Part shown: positions 18,695 through 28,074 of the stretch, piece after piece
Numbering within the stretch: position 1 is the stretch's first letter
Layout: each line of letters begins with the position of its first letter
Source: Bradyrhizobium genomosp. I (2014)
GTDB taxonomy: Bacteria > Pseudomonadota > Alphaproteobacteria > Rhizobiales > Xanthobacteraceae
Direction of reading: 5' to 3'
DNA length: 64,000 bases
NCBI RefSeq assembly: GCF_000261685.1
Contig: NZ_AJQE01000203.1
Span: 1-64,000 of the forward strand
Notes under the pieces: model-generated
The model's database searches: none
The model's input: the letters and a program-made list of their open reading frames with translations, nothing else
Told to the model about the DNA's origin: nothing
Translations under genes and position numbers: made by a program

Positions 18695-20083
18695 TTACGT
18701 CGTCGGCTTCGGCGGCGGCGCGGTGCCTTGCGCCCATTTCTCCATCTTGCCGAGCACGCCCCAGACGGTAAGCGCGAGCGAGATCGGCATCGCGAACTGG
18801 CCGAGGCCGGGTACGGCAGACACGATCGTTCCGAGCAGTCCGGCAAGGCCGCCCGCATTGGGGCTTGCCGTCACCGACGAGAGCAGCGCGGTGAGCACCG
18901 AGCCACCGATACCGAGCGCGGTCTTCTTGCCGTTGAGCAGCTTGCCGATGGTCTCGCCGAGCGCGCCGTTGACCTGGCCCAGCATGGGCTGGCCGTCCTT
19001 GTTGAGCAGGGTGCTGAGCAGGTCGACGACCTGCTTCAGCTGATCGACGGGGGCGGGGCTCGTCGGGGTGACCGGGCCGGGCATGGGCGCCGTCCTGTTG
19101 ATGAGGGAAAAGAGCCGTTCGAACAGGCTGATCGGGTCGTTCGTAGCGGGCAATGTGTTGCTCGGCACGGTCGCGGGCAGCGTCACGCCGCCGGCCGACG
19201 GTCGCAGCAATTGTGCGAGATCCTCCAGCCGTTTCAGGATCTGGGACAGGTCCCCGGTCTGCACAAGGCCTCCAGACTGCGTCGCGCGCGTGATGGCGGC
19301 GACCGTGGCCGCGTCGAGAAGCCCGGTATCCCTCAGGCCGTTCTGTTGCTGAAACTGCGAGACGGCGGCCCTGGTCTTGGCTCCGCTGATGCCGTCCTCG
19401 ACGAGCGGCGGATTGGCGCCGAGCTTGTTGAGCGCCTGCTGCATGAGAATGACCGTCGAGGCCGCATCGTCCTCGGGCTCGGTGCGGCCGGCGAATTGCG
19501 GGCCGCCGTCGAGCGTGATCGAGGAATCCTGTGACATCATCGCTTGCAGGATCACGGCCGTGCCGAGCTGGGAATCGACGTGATTGGAGTCGAACACATG
19601 GTCGCGGACGAATTTTCCCGCCCTTGCCTCCGGCGGGCCGTACAGCGACGAGCCGCCATAGAGATAGGGCGAATTGACCCCCTTGGCGTGATAGCCGAAG
19701 CCGTTGAACGCTTCGAGCCGAAACAGCATCCGCGCGATACCCCAATCGTGCGCGCCATTGAAGTTCTCGATTCTGAACGCGTCCACGGCGCCGTCCACGA
19801 ACGTGGCAAACGGTCCGCGCCCCTTCGGAACGATCGTCGTCACGCGATGAAGCGACTCGCCGTTGCCAAGATACGTGTCGAAATCGAAGTTGGACTCGCG
19901 GTAGTGGCAGAGCGCGGCGAAGTACCAGGGGACACCCGTCAACCGCTCGATCTGCTGATAGGTCGCCTTGCCGTTGAGGGCCTTGCGGGCAACCGCATTC
20001 GCCTCCGCGAGGCGCCCGGGCCGGATCTCGAGACCGGCCCAATTCCGCTCATATTCGCTTTTCAAGCTCTCGAATGAGATCAT
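18695..20083 (-). CDS. Lysozyme-like protein with peptidoglycan-binding domain
   Basis: 462 residues. The N-terminal 200 residues resemble a muramidase-type fold, with Glu63 in LCHYRESNFDFD as the likely catalytic acid and RIENFNGAHDWGIARMLFRLE further on. A PG_binding_1 domain follows (VILMQQALNKLG ... GAKTRAAVSQFQQQNGL, about 222-285). Then comes a Pro-rich linker and a hydrophobic C-terminal region (ALGIGGSVLTALLSSVTA; VPGLGQFAMPISLAL). It may cleave or anchor to the cell wall. Phage origin is possible but no other phage gene is nearby. The ATG at 20,083 has GGGAG before it. Confidence 0.78.
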   Translation of the reverse strand: MISFESLKSEYERNWAGLEIRPGRLAEANAVARKALNGKATYQQIERLTGVPWYFAALCHYRESNFDFDTYLGNGESLHRVTTIVPKGRGPFATFVDGAVDAFRIENFNGAHDWGIARMLFRLEAFNGFGYHAKGVNSPYLYGGSSLYGPPEARAGKFVRDHVFDSNHVDSQLGTAVILQAMMSQDSSITLDGGPQFAGRTEPEDDAASTVILMQQALNKLGANPPLVEDGISGAKTRAAVSQFQQQNGLRDTGLLDAATVAAITRATQSGGLVQTGDLSQILKRLEDLAQLLRPSAGGVTLPATVPSNTLPATNDPISLFERLFSLINRTAPMPGPVTPTSPAPVDQLKQVVDLLSTLLNKDGQPMLGQVNGALGETIGKLLNGKKTALGIGGSVLTALLSSVTASPNAGGLAGLLGTIVSAVPGLGQFAMPISLALTVWGVLGKMEKWAQGTAPPPKPTT

Positions 20084-20312
20084 TTTCCGCTCCCGCAAAT
20101 TGACTGAATATTCGACTCTCCGTGCAAGCCAGAAAGAACCGGGCGCCGTGATCAGCGCGTGACTGCAGCGTGATCTCGCGAAATCTGGCAGGTCGCCGGA
20201 CCGGCGCATGTGAAATGGCTTACAGCCTTGGCGGGAAATCATCGGTAACGTTCAGGGAACCCGCGCGGTCGCCCGTCCGTTAACGGCAGGACGGTCCGGC
20301 AAGGAGTCCTGC

Positions 20313-20687
20313 ATGGCCAAGCGCGTCCTCGCGATCGGCATCGAACCCGGCAATGCGGACTACAGCGCTTTTCCGCAGCTCACGCCGGAGCTCGTGCGCG
20401 GCTATATCGAGGCGCAGCTGTTGCGCCTGCGCGATCTCGGCTTTGATGTCACGAGCTGCCTGATCGATCTCGACGCGACAGCCGAAGCCGGCGTCACGGC
20501 GGCTTTGCGCGACGAGAGCTTCGACTGCATCGTGATCGGCGCCGGCCTGCGCGAGCCCGGGGAGCGCCTGCTGCTGTTCGAGAAGGTGCTCAACCTCGTC
20601 CATCGCCTCGCGCCAGATGCCGCGATCTGCTTCAACACCACGCCCGCCGACACCGCCGAGGCGGTGCAACGCTGGGTCGAGCCCTGA
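20313..20687 (+). CDS. Conserved hypothetical cytosolic protein
   Basis: 124 residues without signal or membrane segment. The alternation of strands and helices (VLAIGIEP; FDCIVIGAGLRE; AAICFNTTP) suggests a small Rossmann-like alpha/beta fold. A strong AAGGAGTCCTGC ribosome site precedes the ATG. No function is recognised and the gene stands alone between a divergent and a downstream gene. Confidence 0.75.
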   Translation: MAKRVLAIGIEPGNADYSAFPQLTPELVRGYIEAQLLRLRDLGFDVTSCLIDLDATAEAGVTAALRDESFDCIVIGAGLREPGERLLLFEKVLNLVHRLAPDAAICFNTTPADTAEAVQRWVEP

Positions 20688-20821
20688 CGGAGCGGGAAGC
20701 CCCGACGGGACGGGCTCGGACCGGCCAAGAATCGCTGATTCCGGGATTTTCTCGAATTTCGAACTTTTCTGCCGCCTTGAGCGACCAAGAGGGAATTGTT
20801 CAAACTCGATCGGGCTCTGAC

Positions 20822-21526
20822 ATGAAATTCGTTGCCCTGGCCTTTTCGTGCCTTCTGCTTTTCTCGGTGCCAGCCAGCGCGAATGATACCCGCACCTTCA
20901 ATGCGATGGTAGCGTTGGCCAATCGCGGAGATGCCGAGGCGCAATATCATGTCGGCATGATGTACAATAACGGCATCGGCACGCAGCAGGATCGCGGCCA
21001 GGCCTTCGAGTGGTTTCAGAAATCGGCGGCGGCCAACGACCCGCTCGGGGCCTACAAGCTCGGCTGTTACTATGACGGGCAAGGCGCGGGCATCGTCGCC
21101 ACCGACCCGGACCAGGCCTTGAAATACAAGCTCGTGTCCGCCAAGGCCGGTTACGCGCGTGCCCAGCACGATGTCGCTCTCATGTATGACCGGCAAGGGA
21201 ATTCGGAAGAAGCGCTGAAATGGTGGCAGATGGCAGGCGACCAGGGCCTTCCTGCCGCCCTCTTCAGCCTGTCGCGTGCGTATTCTGCAGGAAAGGACAC
21301 GCCGAGGGATCTGCCCCTGTCGTATGCGTACTTCAAGCTCTCCCAACTGGCGCCGGCCAAGAATGTGAACGAGATGGCTTCCATGTTGTCCAAGCCGGAG
21401 CTCGATAAGGCCGAGAAACTGGTTGCCGAATGGAAGCCGCAACCGACCGCCCTGACGTTGAAGGCATTGAGCGGATTCAGAGCCGCAGAAGAGCACCTGA
21501 AAGTCGCCAAGAACCAGGTATTCTGA
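20822..21526 (+). CDS. Secreted Sel1-repeat protein
   Basis: 234 residues. A signal peptide (1-19, cleaved after ASA) leads into three to four Sel1-type TPR-like repeats (for example GDAEAQYHVGMMYNNGIG, then AFEWFQKSAAANDPLGAYKLG, and ARAQHDVALMYDRQG). Such proteins serve as periplasmic scaffolds for protein-protein contacts. The C-terminal 40 residues are helical without repeats. This is the last chromosomal gene before the interrupted radC. Confidence 0.82.
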   Translation: MKFVALAFSCLLLFSVPASANDTRTFNAMVALANRGDAEAQYHVGMMYNNGIGTQQDRGQAFEWFQKSAAANDPLGAYKLGCYYDGQGAGIVATDPDQALKYKLVSAKAGYARAQHDVALMYDRQGNSEEALKWWQMAGDQGLPAALFSLSRAYSAGKDTPRDLPLSYAYFKLSQLAPAKNVNEMASMLSKPELDKAEKLVAEWKPQPTALTLKALSGFRAAEEHLKVAKNQVF

Positions 21527-21532
21527 TCTCGT

Positions 21533-21697
21533 CTAAATCAACCTCATCCCGCGCAGGCTCGCATGCCCGCCCTTGCCGACGATGATGTGATCGTGCACGG
21601 CGATGCCGAGCGGCTTGGCGATGTCGATGATCGCCTTCGTCATCTGGATGTCGGCCTGCGAGGGCGAGGGATCGCCTGAGGGGTGATTGTGGATGAG
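21533..21697 (-). pseudogene. radC: radC C-terminal remnant at the element boundary
   Basis: Reading the minus strand, [18 protein letters not shown] starts right at the break and the frame runs to a TAG at 21,533. This is the C-terminal half of the JAB/MPN metalloprotease-like domain of RadC, with the HxH...D metal motif ([14 protein letters not shown]) intact. Upstream of it the frame continues for only 11 codons of unrelated sequence ([11 protein letters not shown]) to a stop. The N-terminal two thirds of RadC are absent from the window. The loss coincides with the change from chromosome-like to island-like sequence. Confidence 0.85.
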
Positions 21698-21943
21698 CCT
21701 GCGGCGTCTATTATCTATTTGAGTTTGCTGTTATTTTAGATTCTGATCGAGCTGTAGGAGGCGGAGACTGGGGCATGTAGTGGGTGATTGTTCGTGATAG
21801 TCACGAGAGTTCACGCTCGGTCCTGGCCGCTTCGATTGGAGTCCTTGTTTCAATGCCCGATCTGTCCGTGACATGCATTTCAGTGCGTATCGACGGCTTA
21901 CGGACACCGCCGAAAGCATCAGCCTGAATGCTCAGGTTTTCCG
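21698..21943. other. Left boundary of the integrated element
   Basis: RadC homology stops at about 21,697 and AT-richer sequence without recognisable genes begins. The attachment core cannot be defined because the other radC half is not in the window. Confidence 0.5.
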
Positions 21944-23368
21944 TTAACGTGTCCTTTCATCGACGGCTTCCTCCAATACGTGCAACGTATCGCGCCGCTC
22001 GAACAGTAAAATTAGCTCTCTGACCCGGGCCGATTTGCGGTCGCCGGGAATTTCGTCAATGTCCACGCCCAGGAGAAAGCAAAGGTTCTTAAACTCTTCC
22101 ATATCGAACGCCGTACACAGCTCATCGAACAATTTCTTACGTTGAGCTATCGAAATACGCGACTTCGTTGCCGCTACCGAAGCAACGGACTTCGGCCACG
22201 CCCCCTCCGAGAGGGAAACTGGGCGCGACTCAATGAAGCTTCGCAAGCACGAAGCCGCGGAATACGCTGCGTACTCTTGCCACATGTCATTCTTTTTGCC
22301 GTCGGCGAAGTCGCAGATGGCTCGGATCGTCAAGAATCCCACCTTCTTGACAGCGCTGAATGCCGCAGAAGCGACTCCTGCACTCTCCATCTCAATTGCG
22401 ATGAGATCGCGTTGCAACGACCGAAGCTCTTGGGCAGCCTCGCTTGAAGCAATCACCTTCTCTCCAGAGGCAATTGGTCCGACATGAATTCTCGGCTCGA
22501 TGGCGCTCGCGCTTTTCCCATCGGGCCTTGAAGGCAAATGTGCGCGCCACGTTGAGTCGGTCAAGTTCAGTATTCCATCCACGAGGATGGGGTCCGCCTG
22601 AAATTGCCGAGCTCGATGCTCCTGATGATTGGGTCGAACCTTCGAGAGCTCATAATAGAAAATGGAGTTCGAGGCCACGATATCGCCGAAGCCCTGATCC
22701 TTTCTAGAGATTCCACCAGCAATTCCATTCACAAGTACAAATCGCGGCTTCCATTTGTGGATGAGGTCCGATGTCGCATGTGCGGCATCGAGATTTCCCA
22801 TCGAATGAAGGAGAGTGGCAACAACTCGATACGAGCCGCCGCGTCTTGTTGGAATCGTTCCGCGAAGGTACGTGCGGGTCGAATCCGATGTCGACGAAAT
22901 CGGTACCAGCTCAGGAAAATAATGCTTAAGCGCAGCCAATTCCTTCCGCAACGCGACGACAACTGCGAAGTCGACTGATTCGTCCTCCACCTGTCGCGAG
23001 AGGTCGGTAGCCTGCTTGTCAGTAAGCTCGACAGCAACCGAGCTGAGAAATGCTGCGACGCGGCTCTCATGGCGCCGTTTCATGAGAAGCAACGAATCCG
23101 CTGTGTAAGTGGTCGGATCCTGATCGACCAAACGATGATGCGTTGGACATAGGATGATCAAGTTGTCTGCGTCGTTGCGCGACTCTTCGGATTGCGCGGG
23201 ATCGAATCTCGGCCCCCCGGGAGAGGCCGCACGAATGTGGCAGAGTTCGCCCAGTAATGCGCGAGATTGAGGCTGAACGAGCTGCGTTGTACATCCCGGG
23301 AAAGCGCATAGGCCCCCCGAAGAAGCGAACAGAATCTTTATCGAACGATCACTGGGTTGTCGTCGCAT
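21944..23368 (-). CDS. HNH nuclease - nucleoside phosphorylase - death-like (EAD) fusion protein
   Basis: 474 residues in three parts. Residues 1-105 form an HNH domain: Cys21/Cys26, His44 in CHIRAASPGG, and DNLIILCPTHHRLVD with Asn69 and His77/78. Residues 133-385 are a PNP_UDP_1 phosphorylase/nucleosidase fold: VVVALRKEL, VNGIAGGI, AIEMESAGVA (the ribose-binding Glu-Met-Glu) and CDFADGKKNDMWQ, the type found in NLR-like immune proteins. Residues about 408-474 (LFDELCTAFDMEEFKNLCF, then LGVDIDEIPG) look like an effector-associated death-like adaptor domain. The make-up implies an immune effector that cuts DNA and/or cleaves nucleosides or nucleotides. It is divergent from the 603-residue gene at 23,655. 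Confidence 0.82.
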   Translation of the reverse strand: MRRQPSDRSIKILFASSGGLCAFPGCTTQLVQPQSRALLGELCHIRAASPGGPRFDPAQSEESRNDADNLIILCPTHHRLVDQDPTTYTADSLLLMKRRHESRVAAFLSSVAVELTDKQATDLSRQVEDESVDFAVVVALRKELAALKHYFPELVPISSTSDSTRTYLRGTIPTRRGGSYRVVATLLHSMGNLDAAHATSDLIHKWKPRFVLVNGIAGGISRKDQGFGDIVASNSIFYYELSKVRPNHQEHRARQFQADPILVDGILNLTDSTWRAHLPSRPDGKSASAIEPRIHVGPIASGEKVIASSEAAQELRSLQRDLIAIEMESAGVASAAFSAVKKVGFLTIRAICDFADGKKNDMWQEYAAYSAASCLRSFIESRPVSLSEGAWPKSVASVAATKSRISIAQRKKLFDELCTAFDMEEFKNLCFLLGVDIDEIPGDRKSARVRELILLFERRDTLHVLEEAVDERTR

Positions 23369-23654
23369 AGCACCTCAAGCACGCTCCGCATGCCGTCGCC
23401 CCGTAGTCAAGAGATCATAGCCTTCAACGCCCATCAACCGGATACGTGTCGATAAGCCGACACTTTGTGGCTAACGTTGCTATTGAGCAGGCCGTCTAGA
23501 GCTGCGCGACATCGAGTAGCCTTCTAACTCTTCTTTGCGGGGGGCATGTTCTTTCCATTTGCATCGTGGAGGCATTCGCGCTTAAGTTGATCATATTGAA
23601 GGTCCGTCTTAATTGACATGGCGTACTTCCGCGCGGAAACGCGACGGGGGATGG

Positions 23655-25466
23655 ATGATCGACTCTCTTCGCGTTGCAAAAACAGCAAATTTTCACATTC
23701 TTAAGCGGCAGATGAGCAATGCCGCATTGGATGACCTTTTTCGCCAAGTTCGGGCAAGCCAGCCCTCGGCCTCCCAAAACATATTCTACCATCGGCGCGT
23801 CCAAGCTGGGCGCGCGCGTTGGTCTGCGATCTCCTTCCTCTATGACCGCTCGCCTTCATTCTTAACCGAAGACGCAGGAATCCGAGAACGAATCTGCGGA
23901 TTTATTCTTTTGATCGAATATCGCGATCATCTCGCGATTCTTAAATCCAAGCTCGATCTTCCGGCAGGATTTTTCACCCGCTATCTCGGTCGAGTATCAG
24001 CCGAACGCGTGGATCGTGCGGTCGCACGGCAGGGAGCGGTGTTCGAAAAGATTCGGCTTCGAAACATGTCGGTCTCCAAGCACGTGATGAGGAGTAAAAC
24101 GTTCGAAGCCGATGACCTACAAAATGTTGTCGGGCCTGCTGGCGCAAACCGGTATGTGCCCCAGGCGTACGCGGTCCGGTCGGGAACTGACCACTATTCT
24201 ACAACTCCTAGCACCGGCAGGATAGGGCAGCGGTCTGATCGGGTCGATCACCTCGCACTTGTGGAGTACGCGAAATCTGTAATTGACGAGCTGGTAGGTG
24301 GAAGAGCTGCACCTGCCAGCTTTCTCCGTACCTTAGCCCGCGCTATCGATTTGGCGAGTATTGGCGGCACCGCGCGTCCAACAAGTTTTGCCGTCGACGT
24401 TGCGGGATTTGTTGATGCGATCCATGTCGATCGCGAAATCAGACTTGTACATGAAGATAGCGGTAGACTCACTCAACTCTCCAAGCATGAAATCGATGCA
24501 GCGTTAAATGAGCTCGATCGTGCGTTTAGGGTCAGCGGCGACGGAAAGAGGATGGATATCTTCGACGGTGCTGATTCGGTTGGAGCAATTGCAATCAACC
24601 AAGCTCGCGTAGCATTGCGTGACTTGCAATTGCCGATCACTGCCGGCATCGAGGTCGAAAGTACAGAGTATGCTCTCGGTCACGATCCAAATCGGATCTC
24701 GCTCCGACGCTACATCGATCGCGAGGATAAGTTCATATTGCTGTTCGACGCCCTCTCTTTAGCTTACATCGACGGGACCTTGTTCCGCGACGAAGGCTTT
24801 GTAGATGGTGGCGCAGCCCTGTTGCGCCATTTGCGCTCTGATCCGCTCCTAGACGGAGTGACTGATGAAAAGGGTAACTTTTCGACGCGAAAGGCCACCT
24901 TTGATGCTGACTCCACTTTCGGTGTGATCGAAGCGAGTGTTGCGGACGGGGACGATGTGCTTGTGTGCGACGATCTTGGCGACGAATGGGCGGACTATAT
25001 TGGGCTAAACAACTCCAGCAGCCCGCCTAGAATTACCTTTTATCACGCAAAGCATGGTCCACTATCGCTCGGTGCTGGGCCGTTCCATATCTCCGTGAGC
25101 CAAGCAATTAAGAACTTGCAGCGTATGAGCCTTCCGCCGGAATCGATGGAAGCGAAAATTCGTGGTTGGAACAACAAGTATGTAAGCGGTAGCGGAGTCA
25201 AAACCCGGATCAAGAGGATTGTCCGAGGCGATGCCGACGAGCTAATGAACGAATTCGCTCAAGTGCGGCTTGCGCCGGATGCAATTCGTCGGGTCTTCAT
25301 CGTGACCTCTTCGCTGAGCCGCGGTGCTGTTGAAGAGGCGCTAAAGGAAGTCGCAGCCGGCCAAGCGCCAGACCCATACTTCGTTCAGCTCTATTGGCTG
25401 TTGATGTCATTCTTCTCGGCGTGTACCGAAATGAACGCACATGGATACGTGATCTGTCAAACTTAG
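23655..25466 (+). CDS. Unrecognised 603-residue protein of the defence island
   Basis: No signal peptide or membrane helix is visible and GC content is lower than in the chromosome part. The N-terminal third resembles an alpha/beta fold with basic patches. The C-terminal half has VLVCDDLGDEWADYIGL and, after it, RITFYHAKHGPLSLGAGP, acidic and histidine motifs that recall sporadically distributed defence-associated families (for example TIGR04141-like), but I cannot confirm this. The ATG at 23,655 has GGGGG at the right distance; a TTG 14 codons upstream is a weaker option. The start lies 286 bases from the divergent HNH-PNP gene. Confidence 0.75.
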   Translation: MIDSLRVAKTANFHILKRQMSNAALDDLFRQVRASQPSASQNIFYHRRVQAGRARWSAISFLYDRSPSFLTEDAGIRERICGFILLIEYRDHLAILKSKLDLPAGFFTRYLGRVSAERVDRAVARQGAVFEKIRLRNMSVSKHVMRSKTFEADDLQNVVGPAGANRYVPQAYAVRSGTDHYSTTPSTGRIGQRSDRVDHLALVEYAKSVIDELVGGRAAPASFLRTLARAIDLASIGGTARPTSFAVDVAGFVDAIHVDREIRLVHEDSGRLTQLSKHEIDAALNELDRAFRVSGDGKRMDIFDGADSVGAIAINQARVALRDLQLPITAGIEVESTEYALGHDPNRISLRRYIDREDKFILLFDALSLAYIDGTLFRDEGFVDGGAALLRHLRSDPLLDGVTDEKGNFSTRKATFDADSTFGVIEASVADGDDVLVCDDLGDEWADYIGLNNSSSPPRITFYHAKHGPLSLGAGPFHISVSQAIKNLQRMSLPPESMEAKIRGWNNKYVSGSGVKTRIKRIVRGDADELMNEFAQVRLAPDAIRRVFIVTSSLSRGAVEEALKEVAAGQAPDPYFVQLYWLLMSFFSACTEMNAHGYVICQT

Positions 25467-25581
25467 CAGGCGCTGATCACGGAGTCGGTATTCGAAACTG
25501 CGATTTGGCTATTCCGGCTGTTAAGGCCCGACAGCCGGCTGACTGCTAACCTATGCGCAGTTGTAGTAAAGAGCGCGTGCC

Positions 25582-26369
25582 ATGCTTACTTTGCAGCAGA
25601 TGGAAGAGGTAAGGGTTCGCCTAGCGCAGCAACTGATATTCTACATGCCCGTTAAGCTGTTTCCTATTGCGCAGAAATTAGCGTTTCCGATTCTTTTAGA
25701 GTTCACACGACTAGTGGATTTTAGGAATCTGGAAATTCCACCAGAGAAGATCAAAATTACTGACTTGATCTACGAAGACAGGCTTCCGTCAGTGTTCGAG
25801 TCGTTTATCGCTCGGCGGTTTTCCGAGGGGAATAAGCAAGCGGAGTTGCGAGTAGCGGGAATCATTACACCAGATCACAAGATCGTCCTGGCAGATCGTA
25901 AAACGGCAGAGGGATTTCTAATAAAGGCAAACTCAGCGGTTTGGTATGAAATTGTAGCAAGCCTGCAATCGGATTGGAGCCAAGCGTATTCACTTTCTGC
26001 GACGCGTTGGGAAGAGATCGTCGCTGGTGCCTTCGATAAAGCGGGGTTCGACGAGGTGACATTAACGCCACGCTCAGGGGATCACGGACGGGATGTCATA
26101 GCTGTTCGAAGGGGGTTGGTTGCATCAAGATCATAGGATCGGTGAAGGCGTATAAGCCGAGGAACGAGGTTTCATATGATGACATTCGTGCATTGCTGGG
26201 CGTACTCAGCGGGGAGCAGAATGCCTCTAAGGGAATCCTGACTACAACGTCGGACTTTCCGCCAAGGCTAATATCTGATCCGTTCATAACTCCCTTTCTG
26301 CCGACGCGTCTCGAATTGATGAACGGTGACAGCCTTCAAAAGTGGCTTGGTGGCCTCCTGAAAAAATAG
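25582..26369 (+). pseudogene. Mrr-type restriction endonuclease, disrupted by a -1 frameshift
   Basis: Two frames together give about 260 residues of one protein. The first (25,582-26,136) carries an N-terminal helical domain and the first half of the Mrr_cat core (RWEEIVAGAFDKAGFDEV, then TPRSGDHGRDVIAVRRG). The second (read from about 26,115) continues IKIIGSVKAYKPR and LTTTSDFPPRLISDPF to a stop at 26,369. The frames meet at CGAAGGGGGTTGG, where one missing G explains the shift. The usual Gln before the catalytic Lys (QxK) is Ser here (SVKAY), so even a restored protein may be inactive. Mrr enzymes cut modified DNA. Confidence 0.8.
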
Positions 26370-26420
26370 GCTTCTCCCGTTCGGATACATGCCTCTACGA
26401 GAGAGGGCTTGGGTCCGGAC

Positions 26421-26498
26421 TTAATTGATCCACCAGGTAATCGCAGCGGCGAGGAGGATTGCGGACAGGAAGATGTCCGCGCGCTTGTCGCATCGGGT
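26421..26498 (-). mobile_element. Remnant of an IS5-family transposase C-terminus
   Basis: On the minus strand the last 25 codons of a transposase survive: TRCDKRADIFLSAILLAAAI followed by TWWIN and a stop. This ending is common in IS5-group transposases of rhizobia. Nothing of the N-terminus or inverted repeats is seen, and the fragment abuts the stop of the Cap5 gene. Confidence 0.7.
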
Positions 26499-27635
26499 TT
26501 AGGGAATATCGAAGGTCCGTATGAACCCGTGCGATCGATTGTTGTCGTAGAGCCGGAGGGAAAGATCCGATTTGGGCATCCAGACGCGGCCGACCTCGAC
26601 CGCCAGGGAGGCGGGAAGCGCGGGAAAAACATGCAGCAGCGTTCCCTCGCCATGCCGAGCCTTGATGCGGTCGTAGAGCCGTCGGAGTTCGCGCCGAAAT
26701 GCGGCCTGATCGTCAGCTCGCCGCAAGACGTCGTTGTGAGGTTGATCCGCGCAGAGCGACCAGATCGCGGCTTCGTCGCCGAGAACCGCCTGGAGTCGCG
26801 CGTCGGTCACGGTAGCGCTGACACCGAGCTTTAGCGCGACCGAGCCTGACAGCCCGATATCCGGTTCGGTGACCTGGAATGTGATCGGGGGGCCATCGGA
26901 CGCCCATCGCCAACTCGCGGGTTCGCGATGCCTTTGATGAACGACGGCCGGAACGATATCGCAGAGCAGCCGGCCAAGCTCGATCAGCAGCGGCTGCGGT
27001 GCGAGTGCGAATACGCTTAGATGCCTAATCTCCTGTCGCTCTACGCGGCCTCGCACCTTCGCTTCGAACTGGCGTCTCAGGTTCTCGCGCTGGACCGTCC
27101 AATAGGCAGGCTCGTTGTCTCGAAACGCACAGCCTACCATTTCAAGATCCAACCTCTGGCCGCTGGCTGGGTGGCGGTCGGGCGGCATCGCCGAAAAGAT
27201 CGCCTGCGTCGATACAAGCGCCTCGTTGTCACAAATGCTCGCCCCAAACCTGATGACGTGAGATGCCCGGTCTTCGTCGATGCCGGCAACGATCGCGATC
27301 CGGCCCTCGTGCTCGGCTTTCATAGTTAGCAGAACAGATTCCGGATGATCGGCGACGGCGTCAAGATCGATCAGCTTGTGATGTCGGGCGCACATCAACA
27401 TTAGATTTTCCAGACTACGCGCGAGCTGAGTCGACCGGATCGGATCGCCGCGCGGGCCGCCTTCGACGTCAGCCACGATGTGTGCGATGAAGCCGAAGAT
27501 CCCGTCTTGCCGCCCGGCCACCAGGTCGCCGACCAAATCAGTATTGCATCCACGATATTGGCAGCGGCCAGCAGCCCGCGCCCACAGCGCCGATTGGACC
27601 TTTTGCGGAATGCTGCTCTTAGACACCGACGCCAC
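26499..27635 (-). CDS. cap5: CBASS effector Cap5: HNH endonuclease with SAVED domain
   Basis: 378 residues from a GTG (a second GTG at 27,626 has AGGTGG before it and is equally likely). Residues 1-110 are an HNH nuclease: Cys25/Cys30, His52 in FIAHIVA, Asn77 and His85/86 in [11 protein letters not shown]. The rest is a SAVED sensor domain, recognised by order and by [25 protein letters not shown] and a VWMPK motif near the end. In the family, SAVED binds a cyclic di- or trinucleotide and switches on double-strand DNA degradation, killing the infected cell. It is the last gene of the operon and overlaps the E2 gene by 17 bases. The C-terminus appears complete despite the adjoining IS remnant. 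Confidence 0.88.
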
Positions 27636-28074
27636 CTGCTACGACGTGGCGGCCGCTCGCTGTCCATTGACCCGTTGCGCGCCAGCCCTCGTAAGCGGCA
27701 AGCCACTCGATCACCCAGGGCACAGTTGTCTGCGAGAGGCTGTCGAACGGCGACCAATCGTCGGAATCGGGATCGAGCATGCATAGCGTCACTTCGCCAT
27801 CCGAACCGTAGTACACGTGAGGGAGCCTACCCTCCGGGTCGCCCGGACGGTGCCGTAACGGCGGTGACAAGACTTTGACGCGTGGCTGGAGAATGCGCAC
27901 GTCGAGCCGTTCGATCACCAGCGGCGCTCGATAAGTGATCTCGACCTGAAACGTCTGAAGCAAAGGCCGGAGAGGGCCCTGCCACGCCGCGATTGCGCCG
28001 TGGCGGCCGATGAGTTTCAAGTTCGGCCACAAGGAAGCCATGTCAGTGATCTGGGCGTCGACCGTCATCACCAC
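27619..28074 (-). CDS. E2-like conjugation protein of an E2-only (short type II) CBASS
   Basis: 151 residues. The E2 core shows as [17 protein letters not shown] with the candidate active-site Cys98, followed by [20 protein letters not shown] and [13 protein letters not shown], the helix with Trp residues typical of the CBASS E2. There is no E1 adenylation domain and no JAB peptidase in the operon, so it belongs to the E2-only arrangement in which the E2 alone modifies the CD-NTase. It starts at GTG 28,074, directly after the CD-NTase stop, with GGGAGA ten bases upstream; ATG 28,068 is the alternative. Confidence 0.85.

Noticed and set aside
26499-27635. Truncation of Cap5 by the IS5 remnant
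   Set aside because: The protein already reaches the usual SAVED C-terminus ([15 protein letters not shown]) before the remnant begins, so the gene seems complete.
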